DNA of 64,000 nucleotides from Sinomonas atrocyanea (GTDB lineage Bacteria; Actinomycetota; Actinomycetes; Actinomycetales; Micrococcaceae): assembly GCF_030812675.1 (NCBI RefSeq), contig NZ_JAUSTE010000005.1, positions 62,001-126,000 on the forward strand. The letters are read 5' to 3'. Under the pieces are notes generated by a model. It had not been told where the DNA came from. It saw only the letters and a list, made by a program, of their open reading frames with translations, and made no database searches. Positions 55,691 to 64,000 of the stretch are shown piece after piece; positions within the stretch are counted from its first letter, which is position 1; every line of letters begins with the position of its first letter. The translations under genes were made by a program, and so were the position numbers.

Positions 55691-56725
55691 TCAGGACGGC
55701 TCGTGCGCCTGGCCCTCGCGGGCAAGGGCCGTCAGCCGCGACACGGCCCGGAAGTACTTCTTCATGTAGCCGCCCGCCATCATCTCCTCGGTGAAGAGCC
55801 GGTCGAACGGCACACCGGAGGCGAGGATCGGGACGTCCCTGTCGTAGAGGCGGTCGGCAAGGACCACGAAGCGCAGCGCGGTGGCCTGCGACTCGATCGT
55901 GTGGACGTCCTTCCACACCACCCCGTCGATGCCGTCGATGAGCTGGCGGTAGCGGCTCGGGTGGACCCCGGCGAGATGCTTCAGGAGGGCTCCGAAATCG
56001 TCGACGGCGACCAGACCGCCGTCGAACTCCGCATTCAACCGGGCGTCGAGCTCATGGTTCTCCAGGGGTGCGGGGGCTGCGGGGAGCCCCCGGTGGCGGT
56101 AGTCCTCCCCGTCGATCCGCACCACGTCGAACTGGTCGGCCAGCACCTGGATCTCCCGCTGGAAGTCGACCGCGGCAAACCGGCCCTCGCCGAGCGAGCC
56201 CGGCAGCGTGTTCGAGGTGGCCGCGAGCTTCACGCCGGCGTCGGCGAGCTCGCGCATGAGCCTCGACATGAGCACGGTGTCCCCGGGGTCATCGAGCTCG
56301 AACTCGTCGATGCACACGAGCTTGTACGAGCTGAGGGCGTCGACGGTCTTGCGGAACGACAGCGCCCCGACAAGGTTGGTGTACTCGACGAACGTGCCGA
56401 AGGCCTTCGGACCGGGAGCGGCGTGCCAGAGCGAGGCGAGCAGGTGGGTCTTGCCGACGCCGAAGCCGCCGTCGAGGTAGATGCCGGCGCGGGTGGCCGG
56501 CTTGGAGCCGAAGAGCCGCGAGAGCAGGCCGCCGGCTGACGCGCCGATCCCGTCGCCGAATGCCTCGAGCTCCTTCACGGCAGCGGCCTGGGTGGGCTGC
56601 GCCGGGTCCGGGCGGTAGCTCGAGAAGGACACCTCCCCGAACCGGGCGGACGGCCGCAGGCCGGTCAGGAGTTCCTCGACGGACACTCTGGGCGTGCGGG
56701 TGGTGAGGTGTTCGACAGTCGCCAA
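55691..56725 (-). CDS. zapE: Cell division protein ZapE (AFG1-like ATPase)
   Basis: A 344-residue AAA ATPase of the ZapE/AFG1 family: Walker [11 protein letters not shown], the [10 protein letters not shown] motif, Walker [13 protein letters not shown] and sensor [18 protein letters not shown]. In E. coli ZapE acts on the FtsZ ring; the mitochondrial homologue helps turn over respiratory subunits, so the role in an actinobacterium is uncertain. The TTG start at 56725 gives the family's usual N-terminus but has no Shine-Dalgarno; an in-frame GTG at 56686 is an alternative. It is divergent from the sulfurtransferase gene across 273 nt. Confidence 0.9.
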   Translation of the reverse strand: MATVEHLTTRTPRVSVEELLTGLRPSARFGEVSFSSYRPDPAQPTQAAAVKELEAFGDGIGASAGGLLSRLFGSKPATRAGIYLDGGFGVGKTHLLASLWHAAPGPKAFGTFVEYTNLVGALSFRKTVDALSSYKLVCIDEFELDDPGDTVLMSRLMRELADAGVKLAATSNTLPGSLGEGRFAAVDFQREIQVLADQFDVVRIDGEDYRHRGLPAAPAPLENHELDARLNAEFDGGLVAVDDFGALLKHLAGVHPSRYRQLIDGIDGVVWKDVHTIESQATALRFVVLADRLYDRDVPILASGVPFDRLFTEEMMAGGYMKKYFRAVSRLTALAREGQAHEPS

Positions 56726-56998
56726 GGAATCCGTCCGTGGTCAAGGGGTCGGTGGGCCACCGGCCAGCTTACCGCCGCCGGCCGCGCAGCGGGCCACGGT
56801 GTGCCCAACCGCACAGGCGGGTGCGCGCCCCGTCCCATCGTTGCGCATATTGCTCCCCGTGTCCTGGACCGCCACGGGTCGTGCCCGCTCCCCCGCGGGC
56901 GTGGCTACGCTGGTGATGACCACTCAGGAGCGCGGCGGCCGCCGTCACGGCCTCTCATCCGCCCGCGCGCCCTGGCTCAGCCGAGCGAAAGGCACACC

Positions 56999-57913
56999 AT
57001 GAGCTACCCCGCCGACAGCAGCGAGAAGTTCGCCGCATACGCCCACCCAGAGCGCCTCGTGTCCACCGAATGGCTGGCCGAGCAGCTCGCCGCCGGTGCG
57101 GTAGGGACCGGCAGGCTCGCCGTCGTCGAGTCCGACGAGGACGTGCTCCTCTACGAGACCGGGCACATCCCCGGCGCCGTGAAGATCGACTGGCACACCG
57201 ATCTGAACGACGAGGTCACCCGGGACTACGTGGACGGCGCCGGGTTCGCCGAGCTCCTCGGAGCGAAGGGGATCTCCCGCGACACGACCGTGGTCATCTA
57301 CGGCGACAAGTCGAACTGGTGGGCCGCCTACGCACTCTGGGTCTTCACGCTGTTCGGGCACGAGGACGTGCGTCTGCTCGACGGCGGCCGCGACAAGTGG
57401 ATCGCCGAGGGCCGCGAGCTGACCACGGAGGCGCCGGCTCCCGCGCGGGCCGAGTACCCCGTCGTCGAGCGCAACGACGCGCCGATCCGCGCCTTCAAGG
57501 AGGACGTGCTCGCCCACCTCGGCAAGCCCCTCATCGACGTCCGCTCGCCCGAGGAGTACTCGGGCAAGCGCACCCACATGCCGTCCTACCCGGAGGAGGG
57601 CGCGCTGCGCGGGGGCCACATCCCGACCGCGGCGTCCATCCCTTGGGCCCGGGCGGCCGCCGAGGACGGCACGTACCGGTCCCGGCAGGAGCTCGAGGCG
57701 CTGTACCTCGGGGAGGCGGGGCTCGCGGCGGGCGACGAGGTCGTGGCGTACTGCCGCATCGGGGAGCGCTCGAGCCACACCTGGTTCGCCCTGAAGTACC
57801 TGCTGGGCTTCGACAGCGTGCGCAACTACGACGGGTCCTGGACCGAGTGGGGCAACGCGGTGCGGGTGCCGATCGCGAAGGGCGAGGACCGCGGCACCTG
57901 GCCGCTGAGCTGA
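56999..57913 (+). CDS. Thiosulfate/3-mercaptopyruvate sulfurtransferase (rhodanese)
   Basis: A 304-residue tandem rhodanese. The N-terminal inactive domain has [17 protein letters not shown] and [13 protein letters not shown] (Asp in place of Cys); the C-terminal domain has [26 protein letters not shown] and the active Cys in [13 protein letters not shown]. The CRIGERSS loop is typical of actinobacterial CysA/SseA proteins. ATG 56999 has AAAGG 7 nt upstream. It lies 98 nt before sufE, so sulfur supply for Fe-S or thio-cofactor assembly is a reasonable inference. Confidence 0.93.
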   Translation: MSYPADSSEKFAAYAHPERLVSTEWLAEQLAAGAVGTGRLAVVESDEDVLLYETGHIPGAVKIDWHTDLNDEVTRDYVDGAGFAELLGAKGISRDTTVVIYGDKSNWWAAYALWVFTLFGHEDVRLLDGGRDKWIAEGRELTTEAPAPARAEYPVVERNDAPIRAFKEDVLAHLGKPLIDVRSPEEYSGKRTHMPSYPEEGALRGGHIPTAASIPWARAAAEDGTYRSRQELEALYLGEAGLAAGDEVVAYCRIGERSSHTWFALKYLLGFDSVRNYDGSWTEWGNAVRVPIAKGEDRGTWPLS

Positions 57914-58011
57914 CGCGCGTCACCCGGGTTGACGCAACCCGGTGTCACACGGGGCCCCGCTGACGGCGAACGCGTGCCGTCCGGCGGGGCCGTGGGCTTA
58001 GGCTGGAGGAG

Positions 58012-58485
58012 ATGAGCACGAACACCTTGCCCGCCGCGCTGGCGGAGATCGTCGAAGACTTCCAGGCCATCGAGGAGCGTGAGCGGCTCCAGCTGCTGCT
58101 GGAGTTCTCGCAGTCGCTGCCCGACCTTCCGGAGCGCTACCACGACCACCCCGAGATGCTGGAGCAGGTCGTCGAGTGCCAGTCGCCGCTGTTCATCTCC
58201 ATCGAGACCGAGCAGGCTCCGGAGGGCACATCCCCCGCGGCAGGCCCGGTGGTCCGGCTGTTCTTCTCGGCTCCGGCCGAGGCTCCCACCACGCGCGGCT
58301 TCGCCTCCGTGCTCCATGAGGGGCTGGACGGCCTGACCGCCGCCGAGATCCTCGCCGTCCCGGACGACATGCCCGAGGAGCTCGGCCTGACCCGTCTGGT
58401 GAGCCCGCTGCGGATGCGCGGCATGGCTGCGATGCTCGGCCGCATCAAGCGCAAGGTGCGCGGGGAGTGCCCTCTGGGCGCCTGA
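58012..58485 (+). CDS. sufE: SufE family cysteine desulfuration protein
   Basis: A 157-residue SufE-fold protein, which accepts persulfide sulfur from a SufS-type desulfurase. EIVEDFQAIEERERLQLLLEFSQSLPDLP is the N-terminal family pattern and VVECQSPLF contains the conserved reactive Cys. The C-terminus (LGRIKRKVRGE) is basic. Start ATG 58012 is preceded by both a TAGGCT hexamer (7 nt) and GGAGGAG, so it could be read in either style. The ybaK gene follows after a single base. Confidence 0.92.
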   Translation: MSTNTLPAALAEIVEDFQAIEERERLQLLLEFSQSLPDLPERYHDHPEMLEQVVECQSPLFISIETEQAPEGTSPAAGPVVRLFFSAPAEAPTTRGFASVLHEGLDGLTAAEILAVPDDMPEELGLTRLVSPLRMRGMAAMLGRIKRKVRGECPLGA

Positions 58486-58486
58486 C

Positions 58487-59002
58487 GTGGCGAAGAGGGC
58501 GAAGGACTCCCAGGGCCCCGGCACCCCCGCCACGAAGGCCCTCGAGGCCGCTGGGGTGGCGTACACGGCGCGCGCCTACAGCCACGACCCTGCCGTCTCG
58601 AGCTACGGGGCCGAGGCCGCCGAGGCGCTCGGCGTCGATCCCGGGCGCGTGTTCAAGACCCTGATGGTGGACGTCGCGACGGCGGGCGGGAACACCCTGT
58701 GTGTGGCCGTCGTCCCCGTGACGGGGAGCCTCGACCTCAAGGCCGCCGCCGCGGCGTTCGGCGCGAAGAAGGCGGCGATGGCGGATCCCGCCGCAGCGGA
58801 GCGGCGGACCGGCTACGTCCGCGGGGGCATCTCGCCCCTCGGGCAGCGCCAGCCCTCCCCCACGGCCGTGGACTCCTCCGCCCTCGACCACCCGACCGTC
58901 CTCGTTTCCGGCGGCCGGCGGGGCTTCGACATCGAGCTCTCCCCCGCGGACCTCGTGCGCCTCACCGGCGCGGTGGTCACGCGCCTCCGCTCCGGGCACT
59001 GA
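58487..59002 (+). CDS. ybaK: YbaK/EbsC aminoacyl-tRNA deacylase (Cys-tRNA(Pro) type)
   Basis: A 171-residue protein of the YbaK family, which clears Cys wrongly attached to tRNA-Pro. Motifs: KALEAAGVAYTARAYSHDP at the start, RVFKTLMVDV with the catalytic Lys, VVPVTGSLDLKAAAAAFGAKKA, GYVRGGISPLGQR and ISPADL-like ELSPADLVRL. GTG 58487 begins 1 nt after the sufE stop, so translation is coupled. Pairing with sufE is common in Micrococcaceae; no functional link is known. Confidence 0.93.
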   Translation: MAKRAKDSQGPGTPATKALEAAGVAYTARAYSHDPAVSSYGAEAAEALGVDPGRVFKTLMVDVATAGGNTLCVAVVPVTGSLDLKAAAAAFGAKKAAMADPAAAERRTGYVRGGISPLGQRQPSPTAVDSSALDHPTVLVSGGRRGFDIELSPADLVRLTGAVVTRLRSGH

Positions 59003-59087
59003 CCCGCTCCGGGGAAGGGGCGGCACCGGGCTGCGCGGCCGCGGGGCGCCGCCAGGGCGCCCGAGGGCAGGCCGCCTCGTCGCGGTG

Positions 59088-60326
59088 TCAGACGGCCCCG
59101 CCCGGTGCCCTGCGCGGCGCGAGCACGTCGGCGAGCCACGAGCGCACCACGGACTCCCACCGCTCGGGGTCGACGTTCCATTCCTTGGTGTGGCGGGCGT
59201 GCCGGAAGGTCTCGAGCGTCACCATCTCGGGATTGCGCTTCGCGAGTTCGAGCGAGGGCCCGACCGGGACGAAGTCGTCGTCGACGCTGTGCAGGACCAG
59301 TGTCGGCGTGCGCAGCTCGACGGCCCGGGTGACCCAGTCCATCGCCTTGAAGTCCAGCGGCGCGGCGAGGCCGGTCAGGCGCCGTCCCCACGGGCGTCCG
59401 AGGAGCAGCTGGCCCAGCCGGCCCACCCGGGACGGGATGCGGTTGAGCCGGGCCTGGTAGGCGAGCACGTCGACCCAGTCGACCACGGGCGCGTCGAGCA
59501 CGAGCGCGCGCACGTGCTCGCGCAGGAGGGACGAGTCGGCTGCGAGCAGGCTGATCGCCCCGCCCATCGACCAGCCGAAGAGCACCACGTCGCGGGCCCC
59601 GGCGTCGAGGGCGTACTGGATGGCGATCTCGACGTCGCGCCATTCGGTCATGCCGAGCCCGTAGCGCCCGTCCGGGGTGGCCGGCGCCTCGCCGTCGTTG
59701 CGGTAGGAGACCAGGAGCGAGGGCATCCCGAGGGCCTGCGCGGCGGGGAGCGCGCGCAGCCCTTCGCCGCGGGTCGCCCCCCGGCCGTGCACCATGATGG
59801 CCCACGTGGCTCCGGGGGCCGGGACGTACCAGGCGGGCCCGGGGCCGACGTCGAGCGGCAGCACGACCTCCTCGTACGCGAGGCCGAGGTCCGCTGGAGA
59901 GCTGTAGACGTACCCGCTCCAGCGGGCCCGGACCGCCCTGGTGAGGTCCCCGGAGTACTCGACCAGGACAGGCCGCGTCACCGTCGATTCCTCGGGCGCA
60001 TACTCGACGGGTGCGCCGAGGCGCACGTGTCCGGCACCGCCGTCGAAGAAGAGGCTGTACTCCCCCTCCGCCCTCGTCTCGGGGGTCGCCCTCAGGATCA
60101 CCCTGCGGGACGGGCCCTCGCCCTGGACCGCCAGGACCTCCTGGTCCTCGGCCTTGATCCGTTCCGGGGTGACGATGCGGCGGGCAAAGTACGCTGCGAG
60201 CGCCGAGCTCGAGGCTGCGGCGGCGGAGGCGAGCCCCAGGGCGGCCCCGGCTCCGGCCAGGGCCCACACCGCACGGGGCAGCGGCTCTGACTCGGACGAC
60301 GGCGCGTGGGCTGCTCGGGCGGGCAT
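59088..60326 (-). CDS. Membrane-anchored alpha/beta hydrolase
   Basis: A 412-residue protein with one N-terminal hydrophobic segment (ALAGAGAALGLASAAAASSSALAAYFA, after ~19 polar residues) and a C-terminal alpha/beta hydrolase domain. The strand-turn IMVHGRGATRGEG, nucleophile elbow FGWSMGGAIS, acid region LHSVDDDFVP and final His in RHARHTKEW make a full Ser-Asp-His triad. The region between (residues ~60-150) is a beta-rich extension. Substrate unknown; orientation of the anchored domain cannot be decided. ATG 60326 is 6 nt after CACAAT, with no Shine-Dalgarno. Confidence 0.88.
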   Translation of the reverse strand: MPARAAHAPSSESEPLPRAVWALAGAGAALGLASAAAASSSALAAYFARRIVTPERIKAEDQEVLAVQGEGPSRRVILRATPETRAEGEYSLFFDGGAGHVRLGAPVEYAPEESTVTRPVLVEYSGDLTRAVRARWSGYVYSSPADLGLAYEEVVLPLDVGPGPAWYVPAPGATWAIMVHGRGATRGEGLRALPAAQALGMPSLLVSYRNDGEAPATPDGRYGLGMTEWRDVEIAIQYALDAGARDVVLFGWSMGGAISLLAADSSLLREHVRALVLDAPVVDWVDVLAYQARLNRIPSRVGRLGQLLLGRPWGRRLTGLAAPLDFKAMDWVTRAVELRTPTLVLHSVDDDFVPVGPSLELAKRNPEMVTLETFRHARHTKEWNVDPERWESVVRSWLADVLAPRRAPGGAV

Positions 60327-60465
60327 GTCCCCATTGTGGCAAAGGGCTCTGGGAGAACCTGTGAGGCGGGGCCCGGATCCGGTGGCCGCGGGGCGGCACC
60401 GCGGGCCCGACGCCGACGCGGGGTGCCTCTCCCGCTCCCGGCGAGCACTGCCCTAGTCTGGGTCC

Positions 60466-60957
60466 ATGAGCGCGCCGATCCTCATCCTGACCGAAGTCGC
60501 ACTGGGCCCCAGCGAGCGCAAGGCCGTCGAGGGCCTCCTGAGCGGTGAGGCCGCGAAGATCGACGTCCTGGTCCCCGCGGGCCGCAAGCGCCGCCTCGTG
60601 GTCGACTTCCTCGACCACCTGTCCATGCTCGAGTTCAGCAAGGCCGTCGAGGGGCTCTCCGAGCAGCCCGCCGACCCCGCGGCGCAGCGGACCGCCGCGC
60701 AGGCCGCCCTGGACGCCTCGCTCGCCGCGCTCGAAGGGCTCGGCGCGGAGCTCGCCGGGACCATCATCGAGGGAGACCCCGTGCAGGCCCTGGCCGAACG
60801 GGCGGCGGCCTCCGGCGCGGAGCAGGCCGTCGTGGTGACCCTGCCGCACGCGATCGAGGACACGTTCCACACCGACTGGGCCAACCTCGCCCAGCGCAAG
60901 CTCGGCATCCCCGTGCTGCACCTGTACGCGGGGACGGGATTCATCGGGGACTCCTGA
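60466..60957 (+). CDS. Universal stress protein-like protein
   Basis: A 163-residue protein with a Usp/HUP-like Rossmann pattern: [10 protein letters not shown] at the N-terminus, a helical middle (Ala/Glu-rich, residues 60-100), [31 protein letters not shown] in place of the usual stress-protein loop, and ending [11 protein letters not shown]. The canonical ATP-binding G-x2-G-x9-G-S/T is not evident, so ATP binding is doubtful. Homologues in Arthrobacter are often mislabelled indole-3-glycerol phosphate synthase. TAGTCT lies 6 nt before ATG 60466; msrB follows after 14 nt. Confidence 0.75.
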   Translation: MSAPILILTEVALGPSERKAVEGLLSGEAAKIDVLVPAGRKRRLVVDFLDHLSMLEFSKAVEGLSEQPADPAAQRTAAQAALDASLAALEGLGAELAGTIIEGDPVQALAERAAASGAEQAVVVTLPHAIEDTFHTDWANLAQRKLGIPVLHLYAGTGFIGDS

Positions 60958-60971
60958 GCGTTGGAGTGGAC

Positions 60972-61412
60972 ATGGACACCTCCCCCACCCCCACACCTGA
61001 TCCGGGCCGGGCGCCGGCCACCCTCACCGAGGACGAGTGGCGCGCCCGCCTCTCCCCCGAGGAGTACCGCGTCCTGAGGCAGGCCGGCACCGAGCGTGCC
61101 TACACGGGCGAGTACTGGGACACCCACACCCAGGGGTCCTACCGCTGCCGGGCCTGCGGCGCCGAGCTCTTCACGAGCAGGACGAAGTTCGACTCGCACT
61201 GCGGCTGGCCCTCGTTCTGGGCGCCACTGGCCGAGGGCGCGGTCGTGTACCTGCACGACCGAACGCTGGGCATGGACCGTATCGAGGTGCGGTGTGCCTC
61301 CTGCAACTCGCACCTCGGCCATGTGTTCGAGGGCGAGGGCTACGGGACGCCTACCGACCAGCGCTTCTGCATCAACTCGATCTCGCTGACCCTCGTGCCC
61401 GACGGCGACTGA
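60972..61412 (+). CDS. msrB: Peptide-methionine (R)-S-oxide reductase
   Basis: Reduces the R form of methionine sulfoxide in proteins. The 146-residue enzyme has two zinc-binding CxxC pairs ([11 protein letters not shown] and [14 protein letters not shown]), HCGWPSFW and the catalytic Cys in RFCINS. The ATG at 60972 has GGAG 5 nt upstream; a GTG at 60966 is possible. It follows the Usp-like gene by 14 nt, so the two probably share a stress-related transcript. Confidence 0.96.
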   Translation: MDTSPTPTPDPGRAPATLTEDEWRARLSPEEYRVLRQAGTERAYTGEYWDTHTQGSYRCRACGAELFTSRTKFDSHCGWPSFWAPLAEGAVVYLHDRTLGMDRIEVRCASCNSHLGHVFEGEGYGTPTDQRFCINSISLTLVPDGD

Positions 61413-61596
61413 GCCTTCCGGGACCGCTCGCGCCGGGCCGGCTGCTGGCGAGGGCCAGCGGCCGGCCCTCCTCGTTCGCGTCAGCAGGGGCGTGAGCAAA
61501 AGAGTTTCTGATGCATCGTTGCTTCCAGACCTTGGCCACGCTTTCTCTCGCTACGCTCGGATCACACCCCGGCCCCTCAGAGAGAGCGAGAGTGAC

Positions 61597-63003
61597 ATGT
61601 CCGCCACCGCCGCCGCGACCGCCGTCGCGTCCACCCCGAACCTGCCCGTCCAGGATGATCCGGCGTGGCACGCCCTCAGGGCCGCGGCCGTCGAGTTCCA
61701 GGGGCTGCAGGCTCAGGACGGCTCCGTGCCGGACGCGGCGGACCATGGTCGCGCCGCTGCCCTCGTCGAGACCATCACCGCAGCCGTGGAGGCGCTGGCC
61801 CCGCGCTTCCCGCACGACGCCGAGTACCTCCGCCTGCTCGGCGCCGACTTCCGCGCCTGGGCCACGGCAGGGTTCGGCGTGCCCGACTTCCTGGACTCAC
61901 TGAACGCCTTCCAGCCGCAGCAGCACCGCGTCGACGGGCTGACGCACCTCGTGGTCTTCCCCATGTACACGCAGAACGGGAGCCGCAACCGGCATGTCGA
62001 GGCCCTCCTCGTCGAGGTGGTGTGGCCCGAGTTCGTCGCCGAGCTCGAGGCCGGCGAGTACAGCAACCGGCTCTTCGTGCCGATCCGCTTCCTCGACTTC
62101 ACGCCCGGCTACGCGACCAATTCGGCGGTGCTCTTCCCCGAGACCGTCGCCATGCGCGAGGTCCCCACCTTCACGTGGGGCGCCATCTTCGCCGACCGCG
62201 AGGCGGCCCGCTTCCGCCGTGTGCTCAACGCCGCCGCCAAGGTCACCGACCTCGAGCTGCCCGCGGACGCCGCCGAGCTCGTCACGGACCAGAAGCTCGC
62301 CCAGGAGACGTTCGTGATGTGGGACCTCATCCACGACCGCACCCACATGCGCGGCGATCTGCCCTTCGACCCCTTCATGATCAAGCAGCGCATGCCGTTC
62401 TTCCTCTACTCCCTCGAAGAGCTCCGCTGCGACCTCACCGCCTTCCGCGAGTCGGTGAAGATCGAGCGGGACCAGAAGGCGGCGCCCGAGGCGCGGCGGC
62501 ACGCAAAGCTCGTCCAGTACGCCGTGATCTTCGACCGGATCTTCCGGTTCGCGATCACCGGCTCACGCGTGCGCAACTACGACGGGCTCGGGGGCCAGCT
62601 CCTCTTCGCCTGGATGCACCAGCACCACGTCCTCCACTGGACGGACACCAAGCTCGCGATCGACTGGGACCGGGTGCCCGAGGTGGTCAGCGCCCTCGGG
62701 GACGCCATCGACGAGCTGTACTGGCGTTCCATCGACCGGCCCAAGGTGGCACACTGGCTCGCAGCGTACGAGCTCGTCGCCGGGACCGTCACGCCGCACC
62801 CGGCCTCGGTGTGGGCCAAGGGCCCCGACGCCCTGCCCCTGACCGGGACGCCGCGCGAGATCACCGACCAGGTCCTCGACGACGAGTTCCCGCTGTCCAT
62901 GTTCTACGAGGCACTGGAGAAGAAGATGCGCCCTGTCATCGCCTCTACGGCCGGCATCACGGGCGAGACCGCCCTCCCGGCCGGGCCGGAGGCCGCCGCG
63001 TGA
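61597..63003 (+). CDS. DUF6421 family protein
   Basis: A 468-residue soluble protein of a family of unknown function found in actinobacteria. Notable segments: THLVVFPMYTQNGSRNRHVEALLVEVVWPEF, RFLDFTPGYATNSAVLFPE, then WDLIHDRTHMRGD and, 24 residues later, YSLEELRCDL, and a His-rich FAWMHQHHVLHW. The HDRTH...EELRCD arrangement looks like a divergent HExxH...ExxxD metal site, which is inference. The ATG at 61597 gives the natural N-terminus; a GTG-type start in frame at 61492 would add 35 unlikely residues. The 184-nt upstream gap is comparatively AT-rich and should hold the promoter, but none is clear. It overlaps the SDR gene by 4 nt. Confidence 0.82.
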   Translation: MSATAAATAVASTPNLPVQDDPAWHALRAAAVEFQGLQAQDGSVPDAADHGRAAALVETITAAVEALAPRFPHDAEYLRLLGADFRAWATAGFGVPDFLDSLNAFQPQQHRVDGLTHLVVFPMYTQNGSRNRHVEALLVEVVWPEFVAELEAGEYSNRLFVPIRFLDFTPGYATNSAVLFPETVAMREVPTFTWGAIFADREAARFRRVLNAAAKVTDLELPADAAELVTDQKLAQETFVMWDLIHDRTHMRGDLPFDPFMIKQRMPFFLYSLEELRCDLTAFRESVKIERDQKAAPEARRHAKLVQYAVIFDRIFRFAITGSRVRNYDGLGGQLLFAWMHQHHVLHWTDTKLAIDWDRVPEVVSALGDAIDELYWRSIDRPKVAHWLAAYELVAGTVTPHPASVWAKGPDALPLTGTPREITDQVLDDEFPLSMFYEALEKKMRPVIASTAGITGETALPAGPEAAA

Positions 63004-63767
63004 CGCTCCCGCCGGAATCCGGCGCGCAGGGCGCGGCCGTGCTCGTCGCGGGGGCCACCTCGGCCTCCGGACGGGCCGCCGTCCGCGCCCTGCGCGCCGC
63101 AGGTGCCACTGCCATCGCCGTGGGGTCCGACGCCGGCCGCCTCGCCGACGCCTTCGGCGCACCGGCCACGGATGCCGGCGCGGGCGGCGCGGTCCCCCAG
63201 CACGTGTGCGACCTCGCCGACTTCGCCGCCACCGAGCGGCTCGCGGACGAGGTGCGGGACCGGTTCGGACGCGTGGACGGCGTGATCCACCTCGTGGGGG
63301 GCTGGCGCGGCGGCAGCCCGTTCACCGCGCAGAGCGATGCCGACTGGGACTTCCTGGCCCGGGGGGCGATCACCACGCTGCGGAACACGTCCCGGGCGTT
63401 CTTCGACGACATCGCCGCGTCCCCGCGGGGCCGGTTCGCGATGGTCTCCACGACGACGCTCGCCCGCCCGAGCGCGGCCAACGCCAATTACCAGGCCGCC
63501 AAGGCCGCCGCCGAGGCCTGGATCCGTTCCATGGCCCAGGGCCTCGCCCTGGGCCAGTCCCAGCGCAAGGAGGACCCCGCGCCCCAGACGAGCGCCGCCG
63601 TCGTGCTCGCCGTGAAGGCCCTCCTCGACGACGCGATGCGCGCCGCGGCACCGGAGCGGAAGTTCCCCGGCTACACCCACGTGGACGCCCTGGCCGCGCG
63701 CGCCGTGGCCCTCTTCTCCGAGGACGCCGCCGAGCTCAACGGCGCCCGCCTCGACCTCACCGCCTGA
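63000..63767 (+). CDS. Short-chain dehydrogenase/reductase
   Basis: A 255-residue Rossmann-fold oxidoreductase. The cofactor loop is VLVAGATSASGRAAV (TGxxxGxG variant), HLVGGW replaces the usual NNAG, MVSTTTLA supplies the catalytic Ser, and NYQAAKAAAE gives the Tyr-x3-Lys pair. The substrate is unknown. The GTG at 63000 overlaps the DUF6421 stop (GTGA), so the two are co-translated and probably act together, with the threonine aldolase gene next in line. Confidence 0.88.
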   Translation: MTLPPESGAQGAAVLVAGATSASGRAAVRALRAAGATAIAVGSDAGRLADAFGAPATDAGAGGAVPQHVCDLADFAATERLADEVRDRFGRVDGVIHLVGGWRGGSPFTAQSDADWDFLARGAITTLRNTSRAFFDDIAASPRGRFAMVSTTTLARPSAANANYQAAKAAAEAWIRSMAQGLALGQSQRKEDPAPQTSAAVVLAVKALLDDAMRAAAPERKFPGYTHVDALAARAVALFSEDAAELNGARLDLTA

Positions 63768-63825
63768 GCCCGGCCTGGACGGCCGGGCACCCCGAGACCT
63801 GAAACGAGTGCGCCATACTGTGACT

Positions 63826-64000
63826 GTGACTTCCCCTTCTTCCTCCGTGCAGTCCCCTGCCGCGCCCGCGGGCTGGCCGCTCCACGACGCCGCGGTGCGG
63901 GGCTTCGCCTCCGACAACTACTCCGGCGCCCACCCGGAGGTCCTCGCGGCCCTGGCCGCCGCCAACGGCGGCCACCAGGTCTCGTACGGGCAGGACGAGT
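63826..64000 (+). CDS. ltaE: Low-specificity L-threonine aldolase (5' part; runs off the right edge)
   Basis: The first 58 codons of a PLP-dependent beta-eliminating lyase family protein. After ~20 low-complexity residues the text reads GFASDNYSGAHPEVL, then AAANGGHQVSYGQDE, the typical start of threonine aldolase, which splits threonine to glycine and acetaldehyde. The PLP lysine lies outside the window. Start taken as GTG 63826, 6 nt after CATACT; GTG 63820 in frame is equally possible. Confidence 0.85.
   Translation, partial: MTSPSSSVQSPAAPAGWPLHDAAVRGFASDNYSGAHPEVLAALAAANGGHQVSYGQDE

Overview
The window is a dense, very GC-rich (about 70% by eye) stretch of bacterial chromosome. Gene content, gene order (uvrA, uvrB-coaE-rpsA, polA, pdtaR-pyk-gltBD, trp, his, rib, rpe-rsmB-fmt-def, DUF6421-SDR-threonine aldolase), the many GTG starts, DUF222/HNH endonuclease and mycothiol-type DinB-like protein all point to an actinobacterium, most likely Micrococcaceae (Arthrobacter/Sinomonas-like). 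The family assignment is inference from gene content. I see no prophage, insertion sequence, CRISPR array or plasmid module, so this reads as core chromosome with a few accessory genes.

Layout. 1-2.2 kb: 5' part of uvrA (minus) behind a LexA-like box. 2.2-9.5 kb: small genes (GntR regulator, metallo-beta-lactamase fold protein, amidohydrolase, trans-aconitate methyltransferase, Ski2-like helicase, GNAT, S33 peptidase). 9.6-10.9 kb: frameshifted DUF222/HNH endonuclease. 10.9-15.9 kb: MFS, uvrB, coaE, yigZ. 16-23 kb: rpsA with strong promoter and terminator, a lipoprotein polysaccharide deacetylase, an Eis-like acetyltransferase, polA. 23-26.3 kb: thioesterase, DHFR-like protein, acidic disordered protein, Pit transporter and small membrane partner, tRNA-Leu. 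26.4-35.2 kb: pdtaR, pyk, gltBD. 35.3-41.4 kb: trpA-trpB-trpC-HGxxPAAW-Trp membrane protein-trpE-hisI, read right to left. 41.5-44.7 kb: DinB-like protein, a hypothetical, hisF-hisG-hisE. 44.8-49.3 kb: a tightly overlapped riboflavin operon (FMN riboswitch-PnuC/RibM-ribD-ribE-ribB-ribA-ribH). 49.5-54.3 kb: rpe-rsmB-fmt-def and a RecB-like nuclease. 54.4-55.5 kb: six tRNAs and a 31-codon small ORF with a strong promoter and Shine-Dalgarno. 55.7-64 kb: zapE, sulfurtransferase-sufE-ybaK, alpha/beta hydrolase, Usp-like protein, msrB, DUF6421-SDR and the start of a threonine aldolase gene.

Functional themes. DNA repair and replication (uvrA, uvrB, polA), central carbon and nitrogen assimilation (pyk, gltBD), aromatic and histidine amino-acid synthesis (trp, his), flavin synthesis under FMN control, and translation (rpsA, fmt, def, rsmB, tRNAs). 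Two expression styles alternate: genes first in a transcription unit very often have a TANNNT -10 hexamer only 6-9 nt before the start codon (leaderless mRNAs), while operon-internal genes are coupled by ATGA/GTGA/TGATG overlaps. No single large novel system is obvious; the best unusual items are the 31-codon gene, the DUF6421 putative metal site, repeat arrays around polA and trpC, the long gltB leader and operator-like inverted repeats.
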